A DNA stretch of 64,000 bases from assembly GCF_040813715.1 (NCBI RefSeq), contig NZ_JBFOCH010000007.1, one strand, 5' to 3'. Shown in pieces: positions 35,186-43,515 of the stretch; the stretch's first letter is position 1; each line of letters begins with the position of its first letter. The stretch comes from Mesorhizobium_K marinum. GTDB taxonomy: Bacteria; Pseudomonadota; Alphaproteobacteria; Rhizobiales; Rhizobiaceae. Under the pieces are notes generated by a model, which had not been told where the DNA came from, searched no databases, and saw nothing but the letters and a program-made list of their open reading frames with translations. The position numbers were made by a program, and so were the translations under genes.

Positions 35186-36805
35186 TCAAGTGCCGGGCGT
35201 CGCCCTGGGGAGTGTTGAAAAGCTGGCGACTAACCGCGCGACGTCGCCCGGTGCGAAGGGCTTTTCGAGGAAGGGGCGGCCACATTCGGCGAGGAAGCGC
35301 CCGGCCGCCGGGCCGAGCGAATCGCCCGTGATGAAAAGGACGCGGCCTGCCAGCGCAGGATGATGCGCCTTGATCCACTGGAACAGCGCGGCGCCGTCGA
35401 CGTCGGGCATCCTGAGGTCGCAGATGACTGCGTCGTAGGCGCCCCCCGTTGCCGAAATCAGCGCCTGCGCCTCGGCGCCGCTGCCGGCCAGGTCGCTGCG
35501 GTAGCCTTGGCGGGAGAGCGCCTCGGAGACGAGCTTCGCAATATCCGGCTCGTCGTCGACGACGAGCGCCCGCAGACCCGTCGCGGGCTGGATGTCGGGC
35601 GCGGGGTCGCCCGCTTCCTGCTCGACCTGCCCGCCGTTGCGGGTCGCCAACGGCAGCACCAGTTCGAACGCGGCGCCGCCGAGCAAAGAAGGTACGAGCC
35701 CCAGCTGACCGCCCTGCGATTGCGCCAGGCCGCGCGAGATCGAAAGCCCGATGCCGGTGCCGACCCCCATCGGCTTGGTGGTGAAGAACGGGTCGAAGAT
35801 CTGCGCCCTCAGCGCGTCGGGGATTCCCGGTCCGCTGTCGTCCACGACGATCCGGGCGTGGCCGTCGTCGCCGACGAATGTCCGGATCTCGATCGCACGG
35901 CTGCCTTCGGTCTCCTGAAGCGCCTGGTTGGCGTTGACGATCAGGTTGACGACGATCTGCTGCAACTGGTCGGGATCGACGAAGACCTCCGGCATCTGGC
36001 CGTCATAGTCGCGGTAGACGGCGACGCCGTTGCTCCTGAGGCCGTAGCTCAGCAGTTCGACGGCGCCGTCGAGAAGGGCCGGCGCCTGCACGGCCCGCTT
36101 TTCCGCCTTGTGCTGCCTTGCGATCGCCATGAACGAGCGAACCACGCGCGCGCATCGCTCCGCGGCGATCCGGATCTGCGTCGCGCGCGCACCGGTTGCG
36201 CTGGCTGCGGCGATGCCGGCGAGTTCTTCCTCGAGCATCGTCGCCTGCCCGAGGACGACGGACAGCGGGTTGTTGAGCTCATGCGCCACGCCGGCGAGCA
36301 GCGAGCCGATCGCCGCGAGCTTCTCGGTCTGATGCAGCGCATCGCGCTGGCGCTGGATTTCCGTTTCGGCGGCCTTCGCCGCCGACAGGTCGCGAAGGTT
36401 GGCTGTGAAGTATCGCCGGTCGGGAAGCTTGACCTCGGTGATCGCCAGCTCGACCGGGATCGTCGCACCGTCCTTGCGCCGCGCCTCCATCTCGACCCGA
36501 CGGCCCAGTACACGCGGGACGCCGGTCGCGCGATAGCGGGCGAGGCCCGCTTCATGCGCCGCCTTGTGGCGGTCGGGCACGATCAGCTCACCGATCGAGC
36601 GGCCGAGCGCTTCGCTTTTCGAATAGCCGAAACAGGCTTCCGCGGACGCGTTCATCGTAACCACGCGTCCGTCTTCGTCGACGACGATCACCGCGTCGAG
36701 GGCGGAATCGACGACAGCGGCATAGACCAGGGCATCCCGCTCGAGATCGGCGAGACGCGGATCAGCCTCCGACGTGCTTGCAGACTTTTCCCCGGCGTCC
36801 CCCAA
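35186..36805 (-). CDS. Hybrid sensor histidine kinase with PAS and receiver domains
   Basis: A 539-residue soluble kinase: PAS domain (about residues 25-145), dimerisation/phosphoacceptor helix with His175 in VAHELNNPL, ATPase domain (270-390; NLIVNANQAL, DSGPGIP, GTGIGLSIS) and a C-terminal receiver domain (412-530; Asp463 in ICDLRMPD). No transmembrane segment is seen, so it senses a cytosolic cue, perhaps redox or a ligand through PAS. The start is a TTG at 36805 with GAGG upstream, 9 bases after the response regulator stop. Together they make a two-component unit with an extra receiver. Confidence 0.88.
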   Translation of the reverse strand: MGDAGEKSASTSEADPRLADLERDALVYAAVVDSALDAVIVVDEDGRVVTMNASAEACFGYSKSEALGRSIGELIVPDRHKAAHEAGLARYRATGVPRVLGRRVEMEARRKDGATIPVELAITEVKLPDRRYFTANLRDLSAAKAAETEIQRQRDALHQTEKLAAIGSLLAGVAHELNNPLSVVLGQATMLEEELAGIAAASATGARATQIRIAAERCARVVRSFMAIARQHKAEKRAVQAPALLDGAVELLSYGLRSNGVAVYRDYDGQMPEVFVDPDQLQQIVVNLIVNANQALQETEGSRAIEIRTFVGDDGHARIVVDDSGPGIPDALRAQIFDPFFTTKPMGVGTGIGLSISRGLAQSQGGQLGLVPSLLGGAAFELVLPLATRNGGQVEQEAGDPAPDIQPATGLRALVVDDEPDIAKLVSEALSRQGYRSDLAGSGAEAQALISATGGAYDAVICDLRMPDVDGAALFQWIKAHHPALAGRVLFITGDSLGPAAGRFLAECGRPFLEKPFAPGDVARLVASFSTLPRATPGT

Positions 36806-36814
36806 CGCCGGACC

Positions 36815-37555
36815 TCAGCCCGGAGGAACGTAGACGTAGCCGACGCTGCGCACCGTCCGGATGATCTGCGGCCTTGTCGGGTTGACCTCGATCCGCTTGC
36901 GAATGCGCGTCACCCGGATGTCGATGGCGCGGTCGCAGCAGGATGCGCCATGCGCGGCTGCGTCGCCGAGTAGCCGGTCGCGCGTCAGAACCGTGTTGGG
37001 ATGCCGCGCGAAAGTCGAGAGCAGTTCGAACTCGGTCGCCGTGATCGCCATCGGCGATCCCTGGCGATCGACCAGGCAGCGGGCGTCCAGATCGAGGAAC
37101 GCTTCGCCGAAACAGGCGACCGCACCCGGCCGCGCCTTCTGCGGGACCGCATCCTGCCGCTCGGCCGGCTGCGTCTCCTTCATGTGCCTGGCGCGGCGCA
37201 GCACGGCCCTTACTCGCGCACCGAGTTCGCGGGGGTCGAACGGCTTTGTCACGTAGTCGTCGGCGCCGACTTCGAGCCCGACCACCCTGTCGATCGTATC
37301 CGCCAGGGCGGTGAGCATGATGATCGGAAGCTGGCGCGTCGCCCGCAGCCGCCGCGCGATCGAGATGCCATCCTCTCCCGGCATGTTGACGTCGAGCACC
37401 AGGAGGTCCGGCGCGCCGGTATCCAGCGCGTCGTCGAGGTCGGCCGCGCTCGCGCAGCACACGACCTCGAAGCCGTCCCGCCTCAAGGCGTCAGCCAGCA
37501 TGGACAGCACGTCGGGCTCGTCGTCGACGATTGCGATGGAAGCATTCTGAAGCAC
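36815..37555 (-). CDS. OmpR-family response regulator
   Basis: A 246-residue regulator: receiver domain (residues 5-120; Asp55 in LLVLDVNMPG, TKPFDP with the Lys) and winged-helix output domain (about 150-246; ITATEFELLSTFARHPNTVLTRDRLL, RTVRSVGYVY). The start is a GTG at 37555 because AAGGAGG stands seven bases before it; an in-frame GTG at 37612 has no such site. It is transcribed ahead of the hybrid kinase at 35186, its likely partner. Target genes are unknown. Confidence 0.9.
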   Translation of the reverse strand: MLQNASIAIVDDEPDVLSMLADALRRDGFEVVCCASAADLDDALDTGAPDLLVLDVNMPGEDGISIARRLRATRQLPIIMLTALADTIDRVVGLEVGADDYVTKPFDPRELGARVRAVLRRARHMKETQPAERQDAVPQKARPGAVACFGEAFLDLDARCLVDRQGSPMAITATEFELLSTFARHPNTVLTRDRLLGDAAAHGASCCDRAIDIRVTRIRKRIEVNPTRPQIIRTVRSVGYVYVPPG

Positions 37556-37647
37556 CGGCAAACCTCCTTGCGCGTTCGCTTCATGAGTGCGTGAAACCCC
37601 CGATCGGTTCACGTCGCCTTCTGATTTCGCTGCTTATGCAAAAAGAG

Positions 37648-37663
37648 AGTTGCCCATGCAACT
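37648..37663. promoter_or_regulatory. Inverted repeat upstream of the second tetR gene
   Basis: AGTTGC and GCAACT flank a four-base centre, 52 bases before the TetR gene start and 93 bases from the divergent response regulator gene. It could be an autoregulatory operator. Confidence 0.4.
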
Positions 37664-37714
37664 TTGCCGGATTATGTATTTCACGGAATTCGATTTTTGT
37701 CAATTAGGTGAGGC

Positions 37715-38464
37715 ATGCCTCGCGAATACACCATGCGCAAACGCGCCGACGCGTCGCGACAGACCCGCGAGCGGATCGTGCAGGCCACCATGCAACTGCA
37801 CGACGAGAAGGGCGTGGCGCCGACAACCTTTGCCGACATTGCGCGGCGCGCGGGCATCGGCCAGGCCACGCTGCACAGGCATTTTCCAACATTCGGCGAC
37901 CTGGTGCAGACCTGCGGCCAGCACGCCTGGCAGGAGATGCGGCCGCTCGTACCCGACGTGGCCGGCGCGGTCTTCGAGGGGCTGGCCGGCGAGGCCGAGC
38001 GGCTTGAGAGGCTGTTCGACGAGGTCGATGCGTTCTACCTGCGCGGCGCCCACCGGCTTGCCCTGGCCGCTCGCGACCGCGAGCTGGTGCCGGAACTCCA
38101 CCAGTTCCTGAGCGCGGTCGAGGCTGGCGTGCAGGCCCATGTCGCGGAAGCCCTTGCACCGTCGGCTCCTCCGGGCGTGGTCGNTGCCCTGGCCGCTCGC
38201 GACCGCGAGCTGGTGCCGGAACTCCACCAGTTCCTGAGCGCGGTCGAGGCTGGCGTGCAGGCCCATGTCGCGGAAGCCCTTGCACCGTCGGCTCCTCCCG
38301 GCGTGGTCGCCGATGCGGCAACTGCGCTGTTCAGCTTTCCTGTCTGGCAACGGCTGCGCCAGCTCGACCTGCCGGACGCCGGCTTCAAGGCATTCATGCT
38401 GCGGCTGGTGCAGTGCGCGATGAAGGCGGCCCGACAGCCCGGCGCGACGCAGTCCGCCGGCTGA
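37715..38464 (+). CDS. TetR-family regulator (contains an assembly join)
   Basis: A TetR regulator with the helix-turn-helix at residues 14-62 (TRERIVQATMQLHDE, TTFADIARRAGIGQATLHRHFPTFGDLV). An N at 38184 lies between two 125-bp copies; the offset of 126 bases is in frame, so 42 residues appear twice. Merging gives about 207 residues, normal for the family. The single copy difference is silent. An inverted repeat lies upstream. The target and ligand are unknown; the GST gene is convergent and the response regulator divergent. Confidence 0.85.
   Translation: MPREYTMRKRADASRQTRERIVQATMQLHDEKGVAPTTFADIARRAGIGQATLHRHFPTFGDLVQTCGQHAWQEMRPLVPDVAGAVFEGLAGEAERLERLFDEVDAFYLRGAHRLALAARDRELVPELHQFLSAVEAGVQAHVAEALAPSAPPGVVXALAARDRELVPELHQFLSAVEAGVQAHVAEALAPSAPPGVVADAATALFSFPVWQRLRQLDLPDAGFKAFMLRLVQCAMKAARQPGATQSAG
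38059..38309. repeat. Duplicated 125 bp around N at 38184
   Basis: Bases 38059-38183 and 38185-38309 match with one silent difference in the tetR reading frame. Overlapping contig ends are the likely cause. Confidence 0.85.
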
Positions 38465-38503
38465 GGGGCGGGCGGGTCTCGTCGCGCCCGCCCCCGACCG
38501 GCG

Positions 38504-39208
38504 TCAAGCGGCGAATCGCTCTGTCAGCTCGGCCAATTCGACATGGCCCCTGCAGGCGCCGCTCCCCTGTTGCATGTCGCCACTCTCCAGAGCCGACGCG
38601 TAGATGACCGCGGCGTCGGCTTCGAGGCGATTTCGGAGTGCGGTAAGCTTCGGCCAGCGCGCCTTCTCGGCCACTCGGTGGAAGTCCAGCCAGCGGGCGA
38701 CGCCGACCAGCACGCCGTCGGCAAGGCTCGGGCGGTCGGCGATGAGGAATTGCGTTTCACCGATCATCTCCTCCAGCCGGTCGTGGCGCTCGATCACGCC
38801 CTGGCCGCCCCATTCCCGGAGGGCGGCCTGCATCGCGGGCTTTGGCGGCTCCATCTCCATGGCTGCCCAAAGCGGGGCGAATGCGCCCGTGAAGCCGGTG
38901 TTGATGAACGCCATCAGCTGGTGCATCCGGTCGGCATCGCGCGTTGCGGGCGCGAAGCTGACGCGACGCTCCGTGTCCCGCGCTTCCAGCCATGCCGCGA
39001 TTGCCATCGTTTCGGTCAGCACGTCGCCCCGGTCGGTGATGAGGGCGGGCGTCTCGACCCTCGGATTGATCCGCCTGTAGGCGGGCAGGCGCATCTCGCC
39101 GAGCATGTCGACGCGGCACAGCCTGTAGGGCTGTCCCAGCCATTCGAGGGCTGCCACCAGCCCCATCGAACTTCCGGCCGGATGCCCATATAGAAGGATA
39201 GGCTCCAT
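38504..39208 (-). CDS. Glutathione S-transferase family protein
   Basis: A 234-residue protein with a thioredoxin-like N-terminal domain (residues 1-80: LYGHPAGSSMGLVAALEWLG, the cis-Pro in VETPALI, and LTETMAIAAWLEA) and a helical C-terminal domain with LIADRPSLADGVLVGVARWL. This is the bacterial GST fold; a catalytic Ser near residue 13-14 is likely. It is divergent from an HxlR regulator with an inverted repeat between them, so it is probably induced by a redox or electrophile signal. Confidence 0.88.
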   Translation of the reverse strand: MEPILLYGHPAGSSMGLVAALEWLGQPYRLCRVDMLGEMRLPAYRRINPRVETPALITDRGDVLTETMAIAAWLEARDTERRVSFAPATRDADRMHQLMAFINTGFTGAFAPLWAAMEMEPPKPAMQAALREWGGQGVIERHDRLEEMIGETQFLIADRPSLADGVLVGVARWLDFHRVAEKARWPKLTALRNRLEADAAVIYASALESGDMQQGSGACRGHVELAELTERFAA

Positions 39209-39283
39209 TTCTATTCTCCGTGATTTTTGACGATCACGCTGCGCAGCGGAGCCGGACCATAGCGGGTTGCCGCGCGGGGTAAA

Positions 39284-39301
39284 TTACGCACCTTTTCGTA
39301 A
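39284..39301. promoter_or_regulatory. HxlR operator candidate
   Basis: TTACG and CGTAA flank eight bases, 13 bases before the HxlR start and 75 from the GST start. The position overlaps both likely promoters, which suits control of the divergent pair. Confidence 0.5.
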
Positions 39302-39314
39302 CCAGGAGCCGCCG

Positions 39315-39671
39315 ATGAAAGACCTCGTTTCCCGATGCCCGATCGAAGAGGTGATGCAGGTGCTGGGCGGTCGCTGGCCGACGCTCCTGATCTACTACCT
39401 GCAGGAGGGCACCAAGCGGTTCGCCGATCTTCGCCGCGACAATCCGACGATCTCGCACAAGATGCTGACGGTGGAACTGCGCAAGCTGGAAGAGGCCGGG
39501 ATCGTCCGGCGCACCGAATTCGTGGGCTATCCGATGCGCGTCGAGTACGAACTGACCCCGGCCGGAGAACGGCTGACGCCCCTCATCGAGGCGCTGGCCG
39601 ACTGGTGGGAAGCCACCTCGGCCGGAGACCAGGGGCCCGTGGCGCTGCAGCCGGTCGCGGCCGGGGTCTGA
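39315..39671 (+). CDS. HxlR-family transcriptional regulator
   Basis: A 118-residue winged-helix regulator of the HxlR type. The conserved N-terminal cysteine is Cys8 in SRCPIEEVMQVLGGRW, which in relatives senses electrophiles or oxidants. The core RFADLRRDNPTISHKMLTVELRKLEEAGIV is the DNA-recognition region. The ATG at 39315 follows AGGAG. It is divergent from the GST gene. Confidence 0.92.
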   Translation: MKDLVSRCPIEEVMQVLGGRWPTLLIYYLQEGTKRFADLRRDNPTISHKMLTVELRKLEEAGIVRRTEFVGYPMRVEYELTPAGERLTPLIEALADWWEATSAGDQGPVALQPVAAGV

Positions 39672-39707
39672 GCCCCGGCAGCGACGGCCGAACATGCATT
39701 TTTCCGA

Positions 39708-39736
39708 TTGATTGTGACAGCGCGAATCTCTATATC
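39708..39736 (+). promoter_or_regulatory. Promoter of the ornithine decarboxylase leader
   Basis: TTGATT, 17 bases, TATATC fits a sigma-70-type promoter. It would start an RNA near 39743 with a leader of about 430 bases before the odc gene. Only spacing and hexamer fit support it. Confidence 0.45.
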
Positions 39737-39789
39737 GCGCTTGCCCAAAGTCGCACGTGCCTGTGGGCGTCCCCCGACCCTCGAAATGG

Positions 39790-40173
39790 CGAGGAAATCG
39801 GGACGGTACCCGGGGATTAACGAACCCGGTCGGATAAGCGGCCAACCGCATATCCGAGGACGCCTTGAAGCAACGACGGTGCGGGCCTTTCTGGTGTCAC
39901 CCGGTTGTCCAAAAGCCGGGGTTACTGAAGAGGCACACCCTCATTGCCGGCAGTGCGGAACGGGTCTCCCAATCCAAGCCAAGGCAGACAAAGCGGATCG
40001 TGGCCGGGCTGGCCAAGGTCCATCGCCGCGAGACGGTTTTCATGGTTCCGGGGTCTCCACCGGCTGGTTCCATGCACATCTGTCCCGCCTTTGTTTGACC
40101 GCATGTCGCGTGGCCCGAGCGCCCGCGCGCATGAGCATGCTTGCGCGCCTCAAAACGCGCCTGGAGAGACCCG
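39790..40173 (+). ncRNA. speF-type leader RNA of ornithine decarboxylase
   Basis: The gap of 502 bases before the ornithine decarboxylase gene holds no credible open frame but dense pairing. Clear stems are CGGATA/TATCCG (39831-39856) with an inner GCGG/CCGC, ACCCGG/CCGGGGT (about 39899-39922), and GCGCGCA/TGCGCGC (40125-40148) close to the ribosome site. The position and the gene match the alphaproteobacterial speF RNA motif, a conserved leader found by comparative analysis upstream of ornithine decarboxylase genes and thought to regulate polyamine synthesis. The boundaries are approximate. Confidence 0.7.
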
Positions 40174-41307
40174 ATGGCCACGCAGCGCATCCTCGACTTC
40201 CTCGCCACCCGACGTCCGAACGGGCCTTGCCTCGTCGTCGATCTCGACGTGGTGCGCGACAACTACAGCGCCTTCGAGAAGGCGCTTCCCGATTCCCGAA
40301 TCTATTACGCGGTGAAAGCGAATCCTGCGCCCGAGATCCTGCGCCTGCTCGCTTCGATGGGCTCGTCCTTCGACACCGCGTCCGTTGCCGAAGTCGAGAT
40401 GGCGCTTGATGCGGGGGCAACCGCAGACCGTATCTCCTTCGGCAACACCATCAAGAAGGAGCGCGACATCCAGCGCGCCTTCCAGCTCGGCATCCGCCTG
40501 TTCGCAGTCGACTGCGTCGAGGAGGTCGAGAAGGTCGCGCGGGCCGCTCCGGGCGCCCAGGTGTTCTGCCGCGTGCTTACCGACGGCGAAGGCGCCGAGT
40601 GGCCGCTGTCGCGCAAGTTCGGCTGCGTGCCCGCGATGGCGGTCGACGTGCTGCGCCATGCCCGTTCGCTCGGCCTCGACGCCTACGGCGTGTCCTTCCA
40701 TGTCGGCTCGCAGCAGTGCGACCTGACCGCGTGGGACCGTGCGCTCGGCGACGCCAAGCGCGTCTTCGCGGCGCTGGCCGACGAGGGCATCGTGCTCCGG
40801 ATGGTCAACATGGGCGGCGGCTTCCCGACCCGCTACCTCAAGGACGTCCCGGTGGCGCAGGCCTACGGCCAGGCGATCTTCGGCGCGCTGCGCAAGCATT
40901 TCGGCAACCAGCTCCCGGAGACCATCATCGAGCCCGGCCGCGGCATGGTCGGCAACGCCGGCGTCATCAAGTCGGAAGTCGTGCTGATCTCGAAGAAGGC
41001 CGACAACGACAATGTGCGCTGGGTCTATCTCGACATCGGCAAGTTCGGCGGCCTGGCCGAGACGATGGACGAGGCGATCCGCTACCCGATCGTCACCCCG
41101 CGCGACGGCGGGCAGGTTGCGCCGTGCGTGCTCGCCGGCCCGACCTGCGATTCCGCCGACGTGATGTACGAGAAGACGCCCTATCCGCTGCCGCTCTCGC
41201 TGACCATCGGCGACGAGGTTCTGATCGAAGGAACGGGCGCATACACGACGACCTATTCGGCGGTTGCGTTCAACGGCTTCGAGCCGCTCCGATCCTACGT
41301 GATCTGA
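40174..41307 (+). CDS. odc: Ornithine decarboxylase, alanine-racemase fold
   Basis: A 377-residue PLP enzyme of fold type III that converts ornithine to putrescine. The PLP lysine is Lys48 in YYAVKANP, the glycine-rich phosphate loop reads MGGGFPTRY, and the active-site cysteine motif is GPTCDSAD. Length and the compact N-terminus are those of alphaproteobacterial Odc rather than the longer diaminopimelate or biosynthetic arginine enzymes. GGAGAGACCCG precedes the ATG. A long structured leader lies upstream and a strong terminator downstream, so it is a single-gene unit. Its product feeds homospermidine synthase (gene at 4316). Confidence 0.92.
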   Translation: MATQRILDFLATRRPNGPCLVVDLDVVRDNYSAFEKALPDSRIYYAVKANPAPEILRLLASMGSSFDTASVAEVEMALDAGATADRISFGNTIKKERDIQRAFQLGIRLFAVDCVEEVEKVARAAPGAQVFCRVLTDGEGAEWPLSRKFGCVPAMAVDVLRHARSLGLDAYGVSFHVGSQQCDLTAWDRALGDAKRVFAALADEGIVLRMVNMGGGFPTRYLKDVPVAQAYGQAIFGALRKHFGNQLPETIIEPGRGMVGNAGVIKSEVVLISKKADNDNVRWVYLDIGKFGGLAETMDEAIRYPIVTPRDGGQVAPCVLAGPTCDSADVMYEKTPYPLPLSLTIGDEVLIEGTGAYTTTYSAVAFNGFEPLRSYVI

Positions 41308-41330
41308 GGGGCCTTGCCCCTCGCGTCACG

Positions 41331-41360
41331 CGAAGACCGGCGAGCCGTCGCCGGTCTTCG
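41331..41360 (+). terminator. Terminator after odc
   Basis: A 13-bp perfect stem, CGAAGACCGGCGA with its complement, closes a GCCG loop and is followed by TTCCTTT, 24 bases after the odc stop. Confidence 0.9.
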
Positions 41361-41398
41361 TTCCTTTCGAACATCCGTTGGTCCGAAGGATCGGGAAT

Positions 41399-41968
41399 AT
41401 GGAAGCTCTTGAAATCGCGCGGAAAAAAGCCGTCGTTTTCGACATCGCAGGTGAGGTCGGTTCTGGCGCTTCGGCCGAGCGCGAAGCGCTGCTCGACCGC
41501 GCCATGGGCCGGAACTGGAAGCGTAAGTCGTCGCAGAAGCTGCGCCGGGGGCGCCGCCCGTCCGAGGGCCTGGCCTTCGTCGCGCGGACCGAGGACGGCG
41601 TGCTTGCCGGCACCGTTCGTCTCTGGGACGTCGCCACCGGCGACGGCCGCACGGCGCTGCTGCTCGGGCCGCTTGCCGTCGAGCCATCGCTCGGCAATGC
41701 CGGCATCGGCAGGGCGCTGATGGCGCACGCCATTTCCGAGGCGAGGCGTCTCGGTCACAAGGCGATCATACTGGTCGGCGACGCCGCCTACTACGGCCGT
41801 TTCGGCTTCTCGGCGGAGAAGACCGGGCGCCTCGCGATGCCCGGCCCCTATGAGCGCCACCGGCTGCTCGCCCTCGAACTCGCGCCCGGCGCTCTCGACG
41901 GCGCCGTCGGCGTGCTGAAGCCGACCGGCCGCAGGGCGAAGCCGACACGGGTCGTCGCGGCAGCCTAA
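41399..41968 (+). CDS. GNAT-family N-acetyltransferase (YhbS-like)
   Basis: A 189-residue acetyltransferase. The acetyl-CoA loop is visible in LGPLAVEPSLGNAGIGRALMAHAI and the GDAAYYGRFGFSAE block is typical of the YhbS group. The ATG at 41399 is preceded by AAGGA. The substrate is unknown. It is convergent with the SCP2 gene. Confidence 0.87.
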   Translation: MEALEIARKKAVVFDIAGEVGSGASAEREALLDRAMGRNWKRKSSQKLRRGRRPSEGLAFVARTEDGVLAGTVRLWDVATGDGRTALLLGPLAVEPSLGNAGIGRALMAHAISEARRLGHKAIILVGDAAYYGRFGFSAEKTGRLAMPGPYERHRLLALELAPGALDGAVGVLKPTGRRAKPTRVVAAA

Positions 41969-41996
41969 CTGGCTGCCTCGCGGCGGCCCTCGGCGC

Positions 41997-42281
41997 TCAG
42001 CCGATCAGCTGGCTGAGCGCCATGGCGACGGACATGTCGCCTTCGACCTTCAGCTTGCCGGTCATGAACGCCGTGGTCGGGCTGAGGTCGCCGGCGATCA
42101 TGTCTTCCAGATCGCCGAGCGAAAGCTTGATCGTGCAGTCCGTTTCCTGGTCCGCCGTCGAGATGGTCGCGCCATCAATGACGATGACTCCGTCCGCACC
42201 GGTGTCGAATTTCACCGAGCGCTCGAAGCCGGAGCTTTCCACCCTTGCCTTGATCTGATCCGCAATCTGCTGCACGCCCAT
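41997..42281 (-). CDS. SCP2 sterol-binding domain protein
   Basis: A 94-residue protein that is a single SCP2 domain: FDTGADGVIVIDG, DCTIKLSLGDLEDMIAGDLSPTTAFMTGKLKVEGDMSVAMAL. Such small proteins bind hydrophobic ligands such as fatty acyl chains. The ATG at 42281 is used because the family starts with an amphipathic helix like GVQQIADQIKAR. It is a lone gene on the minus strand between an acetyltransferase and the flagellar region. Confidence 0.88.
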   Translation of the reverse strand: MGVQQIADQIKARVESSGFERSVKFDTGADGVIVIDGATISTADQETDCTIKLSLGDLEDMIAGDLSPTTAFMTGKLKVEGDMSVAMALSQLIG

Positions 42282-42385
42282 GGCGATCTCCTGACTTTCT
42301 TCTGTCGCGGCCGCGAAGCGGGCCGCACCCGGAAGGCAGGATAGACTGAAAGCCGCCGACCTCAAGCCATGGCGGCCTTACGATA

Positions 42386-42663
42386 GGAGACGCGCGGGGC
42401 ATTGCCAGGTTCCAATGCGCGTCATTGCGCGGATGCTCAGTGCTCCTTGAAGCCCTTGGCCATCTCACGCGCCGTCTGTCCCGCCTGCAGCCGGCGGCGG
42501 ATCGTGTTGTCGCGGATCTCTTCNGGGAGACGCGCGGGGCATTGCCTGGTTCCAACGCGCGTCATGGCGCGGATGCTCAGTGCTCCTTGAAGCCCTTGGC
42601 CATCTCACGCGCCGTCTGTCCCGCCTGCAGCCGGCGGCGGATCGTGTTGTCGCGGATCTCTTC
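42386..42663. repeat. Duplicated 138 bp around N at 42524
   Basis: Bases 42386-42523 and 42526-42663 are the same 3' end and downstream region of the gene at 42577. The three differences all lie downstream of the stop codon; the 87 coding bases are identical. Confidence 0.85.
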
Positions 42664-43098
42664 CTTTGACAGGAAGTCGACCTGTTCGACGAGGACTTCG
42701 TGGATCAGTTCGTCGCCGACCTTCTCGTTGATCTTGTCGCGGACGCCTGCGCGGAAGACGTCGAGGTCGAGCGTCTCGCGGTCGGAAAAATCGAGGTCGG
42801 GGTTGCCGTAGACATAGGAATAGACCTGGTCGACGATGAGCGCTTCGGGCGGAACCGAGAGCTTTGCCAGCTTCTGCGATTCAATCGCATAGACCAGCCG
42901 GGTGAGAAAATAGCCGTCGATGCGCCCATCCCGCACCACGGGCACCGACACGATATCCGTCTTGATCGAATCGAGGCCGCCCATCAGCGGCAGCGGCGCG
43001 GGCGCGTCGAGCTTTGCCTCGGCGTTCTGGAACGAATAGAAGACCGCGCCGATGGCGACGGCGCAGAGCCAGATCGCGGCGGCGACGAACTTGATCAC
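42577..43098 (-). CDS. Membrane-anchored protein of unknown function in the flagellar cluster
   Basis: A 173-residue protein with one N-terminal hydrophobic segment (residues 4-25) and a soluble rest rich in charged residues, likely in the periplasm. No family was recognised with confidence; the topology resembles that of FliL-like motor proteins, but no sequence link was found. The GTG start at 43098 overlaps the stop of the upstream FlgN-like gene (GTGA), so it is coupled to it. It is the last gene of the run flhA-fliR-fliJ-like-flgJ-flgN-like. Its 3' end is duplicated by the join at 42524, but the gene itself is intact. Confidence 0.75.
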   Translation of the reverse strand: MIKFVAAAIWLCAVAIGAVFYSFQNAEAKLDAPAPLPLMGGLDSIKTDIVSVPVVRDGRIDGYFLTRLVYAIESQKLAKLSVPPEALIVDQVYSYVYGNPDLDFSDRETLDLDVFRAGVRDKINEKVGDELIHEVLVEQVDFLSKEEIRDNTIRRRLQAGQTAREMAKGFKEH

Positions 43099-43511
43099 CG
43101 GCCGTAACCGAACTCGCCGGCCGAGTAGGTGCCGTCGTTCTCCGCATGCTGCATGACGTTCTGCATCAGCGTGGCGACCTCGTTGACCGCAGCATGGTGC
43201 GCCCGGATCGCCGCTTCGTTGTCGGCGAGCTTTTCGCGCAGCCGGATCAGGCCGTTGCGGTGTTCCGCCGGCACCGTGCCTTCGCGGGCGCCTTTCAGCG
43301 CGCGTGTCAGTTCGTAGAGGTAGCGGCTTTTCCTGGCATTCGACGCCCGGATGTCGAACTGCACGTCGGTGCGGATGGAGTCGGTTTCCTCGATGATCGC
43401 TTCTTCGATGCGACCGATCAGGGCACCCAGATTGATCGCCGGCACGACCTGCTCGGGCGCGGCGCGAACGGCAAGGCTGAGATTCTGGCTGTTTGGACCG
43501 TAGAGGGACAT
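43095..43511 (-). CDS. FlgN-like flagellar chaperone candidate
   Basis: A 138-residue, mostly helical soluble protein located right after the FlgJ-type gene. Its helical pattern (LGALIGRIEEAIIEETDSI, then SNARKSRYLYELTRAL, and a C-terminal helix) resembles the FlgN group, which holds hook-filament proteins FlgK and FlgL before export. The sequence link is weak and is mostly context. It overlaps the next gene by four bases. Confidence 0.5.
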   Translation of the reverse strand: MSLYGPNSQNLSLAVRAAPEQVVPAINLGALIGRIEEAIIEETDSIRTDVQFDIRASNARKSRYLYELTRALKGAREGTVPAEHRNGLIRLREKLADNEAAIRAHHAAVNEVATLMQNVMQHAENDGTYSAGEFGYGR

Positions 43512-43515
43512 GGAA

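Noticed and set aside
40103..40315. A short upstream open frame (MSRGPSARAHEH) in the odc leader, as a possible ornithine-sensing leader peptide.
   Set aside because: It has no ribosome site, overlaps the odc start in another frame and runs far into the gene, so it is not a credible leader peptide.
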